From Planctomycetota bacterium (GTDB lineage: Bacteria; Planctomycetota; Phycisphaerae; Phycisphaerales; UBA5793), in assembly GCA_013112555.1 (NCBI GenBank), contig JABFGK010000001.1, positions 1,524,581-1,588,580 on the forward strand: 64,000 bases of DNA, in the 5' to 3' direction. Below the pieces are notes generated by a model. That model had not been told where the DNA came from. It was given only the letters and a program-made list of their open reading frames with translations, and made no database searches. The position numbers and the translations under genes were made by a program. Shown piece by piece: positions 55,326 through 61,869 of this stretch; the stretch's first letter is position 1; every line of letters begins with the position of its first letter.

Positions 55326-57659
55326 TTATGTTCCCAGAAGCAGTTGGACGGCCCGTATGACCCCAGCGACCAATGAGCACACGATCACCCCCCCCACCAC
55401 CGGGACAAACGTCGCGACGGCCGTCCACTTCGCGCTTCGTGTTTCCTTCCAGATGGTCCAGATCGTGGTCCCGCACGGATTGTGGATCAGGCAGAACAGC
55501 ATCAGACAGATCGCCGTCATCGACGACCAGCCGTGTGATTGCAGGAGCATAAGCCCTTGAGCCTCATCCATTTCGATCATGCGGCCCTGTTGTGCGTACA
55601 CCATAAACAGCGTCGGCATGACGATTTCATTGGCAGGGATCGCAATGAGATACGCCAGCAGCACAACGCCATCGACCCCCATCAACCACCCAAGTGGGTC
55701 CAGAGCGTCGGCGATAATCAGGGACAGCGGATGCCCATCCCACATCACATTGGCCAGTATCCAGATGACGGCACCGGCAGGTGCTGCCACAAGGCAGGCG
55801 CGAGCAAGCACAAACAAGGTCCTATCGAGGATTGATGTGTAGATCACACGCAGGATGCTGGGGCGACGATACGGCGGGAGTTCGAGCGTGAACGCCGATG
55901 CCTCTCCCTTGAGCACTGTGCGTGACAGCACGAATGAGAATGCCAGTGTCAGTAAAACGCCCAGCAGGACGACCAGGCTCACGCTGCCGGCTGCCACCAA
56001 CGACCCGGAGATGAAACTGACAAGCCGCCCCCCACCCTCGCTCCCCTCGCCTGGTGCCATCGTGCTGCCCGCAATGAACCAGGAGGAAATCAGGATCAAC
56101 GTCGGGAATCGGCCATTGCACGGCACAAAATTGTTCGTGATGATCGCGATCAGTCGCTCGCGGGGTGATTCGATGATTCGGCAGGCCACGACGCCGGCGG
56201 CATTGCAGCCGAAACCCATTGACATCGTCAGCGCCTGTTTGCCGTGAGCGCCGGCCCGTCGAAACAGCCAGTCGAGGTTGAACGCCACCCGAGGCAGATA
56301 GCCCAGGTCCTCCAACAACGTGAACAGCGGAAAGAAGATGGCCATCGGCGGTAGCATGACCGCTACCACCCAGGCCACTGCCAGATACACACCGTCCACC
56401 AGGAAGCCGGAGATCATGGCCGGCATGTGAATCAGTGACATCAGATCGTGCAGAAGTGTGTACCCGCTATGGCCGAGCCAGCCCGGGGCATTCTCGATTC
56501 CCACCCACTCCTGCAACCAGCCGGCAACACCACCATCCTCAATCAACATCGCTGCCAGGAATGACGACGGTGCATTGGCTCCGGTGACCGTCAGCCAGAA
56601 TACCACGCCCAGCAACACGAGCATGACGGGGACACCGAACACCGGCGATGTGAGGACCCGATCCAGTGCCCGGTCCCAGCGCCGCACATTGCCCGCCGCG
56701 CCATCAGTTCGAACCGTCACGCACCTCTCGGCTATGGCAGAAGCATGCGCGTACAACGTTGAGACCAGTTCATCGCGCAGGTGCTCCCCCACGTCGGCCC
56801 GGAGCCGTTGGGCCGTGGTCAGAATCTGTTGAGCGGATTCCGTCACGGATGAATCAGCGTCAGGCAGTTCCCGGCCACCAATCGTCGGGTTCGTCCAGCG
56901 ACCACCGGTGATGGCCATCTCGACATTGTGATCGCCATCCAGGAGCCGCGTCGCAATCCAGCGCGGGCTCGGTTGGTCGGGCAGTGCCAACCTGATCATG
57001 GCTGCCAGTTCGGAGATCGCCCGTTGGGCCGGCCCTTCCGACTGAGCCGGTGTGGGTGCCGTCTCTGCTTCGCCGGAGATCACGTCCGCCACGACTGAGA
57101 TTAACTGTGAGATGCCGCGCCCGGTGCGTGCACTCGTCCCAACCACCGGCACGCCCAGCGCTTCGGCCAATGCTTCAAGGTCAACATCAATGCCGCGGCT
57201 CTCAGCCTCGTCCATTAGGTTAACACAGACGACGACGTTGCGGCTGATCTCGAGTATCTGCAGCACGAGGTTGAGGTTCCGCTCAAGGCACGTTGCATCG
57301 ACAACCGCCACCGTGCAATCAGGCTGCCCGAACAGCACGAAGTCACGGGCCACCTCTTCGTCCTGCGAGGCTGACAGCAGGGAGTACGTCCCGGGCAGAT
57401 CAACGAGCAGATAGCGCTTGCCCCCGTGCCGATACATCCCCTCTGCACGTGTCACGGTTTTGCCCGGCCAGTTGCCCGTATGCTGGCGCATCCCCGTCAA
57501 TGCATTGAACACACTGCTTTTTCCGGTGTTCGGATTGCCGGCCAAAGCCACGACCGCATCACAATCCGAACGATCGACCCAGCCGCCCCAGGCCCCGTCG
57601 TTCGTCGTCGCATCACCGCCCCCGCCGGCGCATCCCGGGCATGTGCTGCACTGTGCCAT
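55326..57659 (-). CDS. feoB: Ferrous iron transporter FeoB
   Basis: 777 residues. A cytoplasmic GTPase (VVALAGNPNTGKSSVFNALT, MRQHTGNWPGKTVTRAEG, LLVDLPGTYSLLSASQDEEV, VVVCVNLMDEAESRG) is followed by the Gate and core membrane domains (FGCNAAGVVACRIIESPRER, NNFVPCNGRFPTLILISSWF, LSLIIADALDPLGWLMGVDG). The N-terminus has an unusual cysteine cluster, CSTCPGCAGGGG. The ATG overlaps the stop of the DtxR-FeoA gene, so the two form a coupled operon controlled by iron. Confidence 0.95.
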   Translation of the reverse strand: MAQCSTCPGCAGGGGDATTNDGAWGGWVDRSDCDAVVALAGNPNTGKSSVFNALTGMRQHTGNWPGKTVTRAEGMYRHGGKRYLLVDLPGTYSLLSASQDEEVARDFVLFGQPDCTVAVVDATCLERNLNLVLQILEISRNVVVCVNLMDEAESRGIDVDLEALAEALGVPVVGTSARTGRGISQLISVVADVISGEAETAPTPAQSEGPAQRAISELAAMIRLALPDQPSPRWIATRLLDGDHNVEMAITGGRWTNPTIGGRELPDADSSVTESAQQILTTAQRLRADVGEHLRDELVSTLYAHASAIAERCVTVRTDGAAGNVRRWDRALDRVLTSPVFGVPVMLVLLGVVFWLTVTGANAPSSFLAAMLIEDGGVAGWLQEWVGIENAPGWLGHSGYTLLHDLMSLIHMPAMISGFLVDGVYLAVAWVVAVMLPPMAIFFPLFTLLEDLGYLPRVAFNLDWLFRRAGAHGKQALTMSMGFGCNAAGVVACRIIESPRERLIAIITNNFVPCNGRFPTLILISSWFIAGSTMAPGEGSEGGGRLVSFISGSLVAAGSVSLVVLLGVLLTLAFSFVLSRTVLKGEASAFTLELPPYRRPSILRVIYTSILDRTLFVLARACLVAAPAGAVIWILANVMWDGHPLSLIIADALDPLGWLMGVDGVVLLAYLIAIPANEIVMPTLFMVYAQQGRMIEMDEAQGLMLLQSHGWSSMTAICLMLFCLIHNPCGTTIWTIWKETRSAKWTAVATFVPVVGGVIVCSLVAGVIRAVQLLLGT

Positions 57660-58624
57660 CAGGCAGCCCCTTCAGAGACGGAGGCCCGCTGGACTCGGCG
57701 CACCAGGACATGCCGTGCCTGTTCTCGGCGAAGTGCGATCAACGCCCCGCGAATGTGATAACTCACCGGGTCACCCGACATGGCCCGGTATTCAACTCGA
57801 ATCACAGCACCGGGGGTCAGTCCGAGATCCAGCAGACGACGCCGGCTCAGCCCGCGCAGATCGTTATCCAGCGCTTCGACCTCTGCCGTGATTCCCGTTG
57901 GTAACTCACAGAGCCGAATCGCGTCCGGTGGGGCCTGCGGGACTTGCCGAGGTGGGGCAACATGAATGTTGGCAGCCACGACCGGTGCCAACACGATCGT
58001 CTCGGTCCCGTCTGTCAATTCAACTCGGTCATCATCCGATGCGATTACGGTCAGGCGGCTACCCGGCCGAAGCCCGGTCGTCACGATCTGAGCAAATGCC
58101 TCACGGGGCTCATCCTCGATGTGCATCACCTCAGCCTGCTCCGAGACCGGCCACTCGGTCACCGGCACCCCGGCCCGCTGCTGCAACTGCCCCTCTTCGG
58201 TCGGGATCGGGTCGCCATGCGGGTCCGTCTCGGGGAATCCCATTGCGACTTCCAGCGCGCGGAGCGATTCCTCCGTTCGCCGGTGCTCACGCCGATCCGC
58301 TTCCTCATGGAGCCTCGAGAATGGCAACCTCGCATCATCGGCCAGGTAGGTCTCCCACAGCCGGTGCGCACGAATGACCTGCAATGCCAGCCGTTCACCG
58401 TCCGGTGTGAGTTTCAGGCCCTCAGTCGTCGCCCGCACAAATCCGGAAGCCTGCATGTGCTCGCACAGGCTCAGCGTGCGGCGAGACGACAGCCCCAACG
58501 CCCCTCTCAACGAGTCAATGGAAGCCGTCCGGCCCCCCCACTGCTGCGCATGGAGATGCTTGAGCGCATCTTCAATCTGTACGCGCAGCCTGTCTGCCCT
58601 TTTCCGTCTTAGCCATGCCCACAT
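57659..58624 (-). CDS. DtxR-family iron-dependent regulator fused to FeoA-type domains
   Basis: 321 residues. A winged helix at about 10-75 (RTASIDSLRGALGLSSRRTL) and a DtxR dimerisation/metal domain at 80-145 with ETYLADDARLPFSRLHEEAD and the hallmark PETDPHGDPIP. Two SH3-like FeoA domains follow at about 150-222 (IVTTGLRPGSRLTVIASDDD) and 235-310 (RRLLDLGLTPGAVIRVEYRA). It should bind DNA when ferrous iron is bound and may also help FeoB. ATG 58624 is chosen because DtxR homology begins there; the frame extends about 30 codons upstream without content. Confidence 0.88.
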   Translation of the reverse strand: MWAWLRRKRADRLRVQIEDALKHLHAQQWGGRTASIDSLRGALGLSSRRTLSLCEHMQASGFVRATTEGLKLTPDGERLALQVIRAHRLWETYLADDARLPFSRLHEEADRREHRRTEESLRALEVAMGFPETDPHGDPIPTEEGQLQQRAGVPVTEWPVSEQAEVMHIEDEPREAFAQIVTTGLRPGSRLTVIASDDDRVELTDGTETIVLAPVVAANIHVAPPRQVPQAPPDAIRLCELPTGITAEVEALDNDLRGLSRRRLLDLGLTPGAVIRVEYRAMSGDPVSYHIRGALIALRREQARHVLVRRVQRASVSEGAA

Positions 58625-58718
58625 GGGACGCCCGCCTATGCCATGATCCACACGCCGACAACCGGAGGATCCCCAGACCGGTCGACGATGGCCCGGGAAG
58701 CCTCTTTGATTGGACACA

Positions 58719-58747
58719 AGCATAGTTTTGACTACTCAAAAAGTCAA
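58719..58747 (-). promoter_or_regulatory. Promoter of the DtxR-FeoA/feoB operon with overlapping inverted-repeat operator
   Basis: On the minus strand: -35 TTGACT (58747-58742), 17-base spacer, -10 TATGCT (58724-58719). Between them lies the inverted repeat TTGACT-TTTTGAGT-AGTCAA (58747-58728), which overlaps the -35 and spacer. A dimeric repressor bound there would block the promoter. The site lies 95 bases before the regulator's start. Confidence 0.65.
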
Positions 58748-58853
58748 GTGTGGGCGCATCTTCCTCGCCACTCGCCATTCTTGTTGGCCCCCGGCTCTGC
58801 CAGCGGGGGGGAAGAGGGAGGACGATACGCACGCATCATTCCATGCCCGCAAG

Positions 58854-58926
58854 ATGCTTCACCGCAACGCGGTGATCGTATGTAGCCGGGTGTGAAGCGA
58901 GTCGGAGACGAGCGCCACGCCCGGAA
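58854..58926 (+). repeat. GTAGCCGGGGGT-family dispersed repeat, third copy
   Basis: Matches the 22494-22646 units: a CACCGCAACGCGGTG palindrome, GTATGTAGCCGGGTGTGAAG, then GTCGGAGACGAGCGCCACGC and CCGGAA. The outer parts are palindromic as in the other copies. Confidence 0.75.
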
Positions 58927-59145
58927 GAGGATGCGCGCATAAGAATACTTCATCACCCCGAAGGGGTGGTCGATGCATCCTCCGATGATCCGCGCGGGTA
59001 AGGAAACACGCGGGTACTTCCACTCCCCCGCCCGTCAGGGCGCACGAACATAGCCGGCGGCTTCAACCGCCGGAACTGGCACGCGCCACACGACACCCAC
59101 CGCCCGGAGGGCGGACGAGGCGTAACAAAGGGTCTGTACCCATAA

Positions 59146-59166
59146 CGGGGCACATGCAATGTGCCC
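59146..59166. repeat. GGGGCAC inverted repeat
   Basis: GGGGCACAT-GCA-ATGTGCCCC, a 9-bp perfect inverted repeat with a GCA loop. A relative (GGGGCACGC...GCGTGCCC) is at 22469-22487. Confidence 0.7.
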
Positions 59167-59213
59167 CTACCCTCCAACAAGACGCGCGCGCATAAGCAAG
59201 CGGGCACCTCACT

Positions 59214-59241
59214 CGTCATTCCTGCGAACGCAGGAATCCAG
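59214..59241 (+). repeat. REP-like palindromic unit
   Basis: CGTCATTCCTGCGAACGCAG followed by GAATCCAG; the CCTGCG/CGCAGG halves pair. Same family as at 26929, 27025, 27170 and 52170. Confidence 0.8.
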
Positions 59242-59276
59242 GGATATTCAGCAAATACGCTCACACTGGGTGATCG

Positions 59277-59302
59277 GGCAGTAGGAATTAATTCCTACTG
59301 CC
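59277..59302. repeat. Perfect 26-bp palindrome
   Basis: The half site GGCAGTAGGAATT is followed at once by its exact complement AATTCCTACTGCC with no loop. A gapless palindrome of this length fits a dimeric protein site better than an RNA hairpin. It lies about 155 bases after the stop of the HAF gene. Confidence 0.8.
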
Positions 59303-59457
59303 TAACAAGACATGGCGTCAGCAGCCACCTCCCGGTGGGATGCCCTCCGAGGCGTCGCGTATCTCACCATACGCATGTTGCCTGCTTACTCACGTGCGCG
59401 GCTCGTCGGAGGCACACATGTCGGATCATCCACTCAGCGCATTAGCGAAGCCCAACA

Positions 59458-60822
59458 TCAATCAAACGTATGTTCGACCACGTTGCTCACCATACAGCCG
59501 TTGGGTTGGACGGCCTGGATAAAAAACGTCAGGCCCTTCGCTGAGCCGGGGACGGTCGCGCGCAGGAGTGCGGTCCCGGTGCCGTCTGCGACACGATATC
59601 CGGCCACCTTCGGGTTACTCAGCAGCACCGTCGACCCACTGCAGCTGGGAATGTTGACTGCGCCCGGTGCCATGCTGTAGGCAAAGTACACGCGTTGCCC
59701 AGGGCCGGCATTGGATGCCCGAACGGTATTGACCATGCCGGAAGTGCCTGGGAACGGCCCTTCGAGATCAAGATCGTATTTCGTCAGCAGCAGCGCTCGC
59801 GTATTGCCGAGATCGTCGTATCCCTCGGCGGCGATCTGTGACGCATCGTTAATATCCTGAGCCCACAGAATGTCATACCCATTGAGATTCGTGGTGACGG
59901 TATTCAGTTCGTAGAGCGTCATGTCCGGGGCCATGTAGAAGCCCATCACCCGCGTCATGGTCCAAATGTTACCGACGACCTCATTGTTTTCATTGATGCC
60001 GATTGCATTGCTGGACCCATCCTCGAGCGTGCCGATATCGGTCATCACACCCTGATACCAAATGTAACCGCGGTTCCTTTCATCAACCGGTTGCGACGTG
60101 CCGACAATGTAGCCGGCGTCATTGACGTCCCAGGCATAGGCCCAGCCGTCCCCGAGGTCGCCGAGGTCTTGGGCCGTCCCATCGGGATACCACACGACTG
60201 CGCGGCCGTTATCATCATCGCCGACGATCCAGTCGTTGTTGTTCACCGCGCCGGCCCAGCCGGTCCCGGTGCCGAACCAGTCCAGGTGATGGATCTGGCC
60301 GTCGGGTGTCCAGAACACCGGCTTGTAGTCTGTCGCGCCATCGCGAGATGTGCCGACAATCAGGCCTGAGTTGTTGATGTCCTGTGCGTCAGCATCCGGA
60401 TCGGCACCAAGGGTTCCCAGGTCGACCATCGTGGCACCGTCCCAGAGAAACGCCCGGTCATACTTTGAGTAGTCTGCGTTCCCGACGACGAGGCCGGCAT
60501 CATTAATCCCGTTGCCGAAACTGATCTTGCCGCCGAAAATCGTGCCGCAGTCGGTCATTGTGCCCCCATCCCAGATGAAGGCATGCTCGATCCACTGATT
60601 CCACTGGTTCGTGTCGCCGTGAGACCACCCGGTGACTTGCCCACTGTCGTTGATGCACCAGGCACTGCTTTCCGGCCCGAGCAGCGACCCGAGATCAGTC
60701 AGCATGAACTTTGGCGGTGCCTGGCCGAGGGCTGTCGACGCCCCTGCAATACACAGTGCTGCTGAACAAACAAGCAACCGGCCGAATCTTGTGCTGTGAT
60801 CATTCATTTGAGTCCGTCTCAT
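59458..60822 (-). CDS. Secreted HAF-repeat protein with shared C-terminal domain (second)
   Basis: 454 residues. Signal peptide (RLLVCSAALCIAGASTALG). Repeated blocks of the HAF type: INDSGQVTGWSHG, GINDAGLVVGNADY, DLGTLGADPDADAQDINNSG, DVNDAGYIVGTSQP and GINENNEVVGNIW. The last 97 residues are the shared domain (PFPGTSGMVNTVRASNAGPG up to CMVSNVVEHTF). AAGGGG precedes the ATG at 60822; a second ATG at 60807 is possible. Paralogous in plan to the gene at 50664, but the repeat sequences differ widely. Confidence 0.85.
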   Translation of the reverse strand: MRRTQMNDHSTRFGRLLVCSAALCIAGASTALGQAPPKFMLTDLGSLLGPESSAWCINDSGQVTGWSHGDTNQWNQWIEHAFIWDGGTMTDCGTIFGGKISFGNGINDAGLVVGNADYSKYDRAFLWDGATMVDLGTLGADPDADAQDINNSGLIVGTSRDGATDYKPVFWTPDGQIHHLDWFGTGTGWAGAVNNNDWIVGDDDNGRAVVWYPDGTAQDLGDLGDGWAYAWDVNDAGYIVGTSQPVDERNRGYIWYQGVMTDIGTLEDGSSNAIGINENNEVVGNIWTMTRVMGFYMAPDMTLYELNTVTTNLNGYDILWAQDINDASQIAAEGYDDLGNTRALLLTKYDLDLEGPFPGTSGMVNTVRASNAGPGQRVYFAYSMAPGAVNIPSCSGSTVLLSNPKVAGYRVADGTGTALLRATVPGSAKGLTFFIQAVQPNGCMVSNVVEHTFD

Positions 60823-61081
60823 CTCTGATACCCCTTCTCACGGGTGGCTCTCAATAGTCGTCCACGATTGAGCTGTGCGGTGTGAATCGTGGAGTGAGTC
60901 GAATGGCAAAGAAATAGGGATTCCTGACTCAGAACCGGCGATTTGTGATCACAAGACCGCCGCCCGAGCGCAATAATCCCATCTGCCTACACTTATGCAC
61001 CATGATGTCTGCAAAAGCAATGCCTGAGGCCGGCACGAGCACGAAAAGTCGTCGAATGTGAATCTAGGCAAGGACACACCC

Positions 61082-61789
61082 ATGCCGCAGGACAGCCCGG
61101 CTGACTCGTATGTGGGGGTTGCAGGGCACAAACTTCGTCATGCCTTGACAGCCTTCGGCTTGTCGGCCAGGCAGAGAATCTGTGCTGACTTTGGCTGTCA
61201 CATCGGCGGATTCACCGATTGCCTGCTGCAGGACGGTGCCGACCGCGTTTACGCCGTTGATACCGGCTACGGCATTCTTGATTACCGGCTTCGGATGGAC
61301 GCTCGTGTCCACGTCATGGAGCGGACCAACGTGCTTCATGCCGATCCGCCTGAGGATGCCGGCGGGGTCTCACTTGTAGCCATCGACGTCGGCTGGACCC
61401 CACAAGCACGCGTGTTGCCAGTTGCCTGCCGCTGGGTGGTTGGAAGTACGGATCCGGTGATCATTTCGCTCATCAAGCCTCACTATGAGCTCTCAGCCAT
61501 GGAAGAGTCTGCTCGCTGCGAGGTGCTGGGTTCAGATGAGGTGAATCTGGAGGGTACCGATCCCGGTGTCGGCCGGCGTGGCCGGAAGGGGTCACGTGCC
61601 AAGCGTCGCACGGTCATCCCTGATGCGGTGGCGCGCCGAATCCTTGATCATCTGGGCCGGGTCGTTTTCCCAACTGTGGGAGTTGAGGTGCTGGACAGCA
61701 CGCAATCACCGATTCGAGGCGGGTCCTCGCGCAGCCACAAGCCGGGAAACATCGAGTTCCTGGCACTACTTCGGCCTGTAAAACAGTGA
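61082..61789 (+). CDS. FtsJ-fold (TlyA-like) RNA methyltransferase
   Basis: 235 residues. A SAM-binding FtsJ/RrmJ-type domain: ICADFGCHIGGFTDCLLQDG, VYAVDTGYGILDYRLRMDAR and HVMERTNVLHADPP follow the order seen in TlyA 2'-O-methyltransferases. The S4 RNA-binding domain of full TlyA is absent. LIKPHYELS carries the catalytic Lys region. ATG 61082 has AAGGA upstream; a GTG at 61058 is possible. Upstream of gyrA on the same strand. The rRNA target is inferred from the family. Confidence 0.8.
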   Translation: MPQDSPADSYVGVAGHKLRHALTAFGLSARQRICADFGCHIGGFTDCLLQDGADRVYAVDTGYGILDYRLRMDARVHVMERTNVLHADPPEDAGGVSLVAIDVGWTPQARVLPVACRWVVGSTDPVIISLIKPHYELSAMEESARCEVLGSDEVNLEGTDPGVGRRGRKGSRAKRRTVIPDAVARRILDHLGRVVFPTVGVEVLDSTQSPIRGGSSRSHKPGNIEFLALLRPVKQ

Positions 61790-61869
61790 TTCACCGGCAT
61801 ATAATGGTTAGTGCGGAGTATGCGCGCACAGTGAAGTCCGCGCTTCCAGCCAGACAAAGAAGTCTTTAA

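Larger units (their letters stand above)
58625..59457. other. Long repeat-rich intergenic region
   Basis: 833 bases between two minus-strand genes. It contains the iron-operon promoter and a chain of dispersed repeats: a GTAGCCGGGTGTGAAGCGAG unit (58854-58926), CACCCCGAAGGGGTG (about 58953), a CATAGCCGGCGGCTTCAACC unit (59027-59079), GGGGCACATGCAATGTGCCCC (59146-59166), a REP-like unit (59214-59241) and a perfect palindrome (59277-59302). Apparent frames in this stretch run through repeats and are not coding. Confidence 0.75.

Noticed and set aside
55048..55476. Minus-strand frame between feoB and the trypsin-like gene
   Set aside because: It starts in the feoB end in another frame and ends in the protease signal sequence; no independent support.
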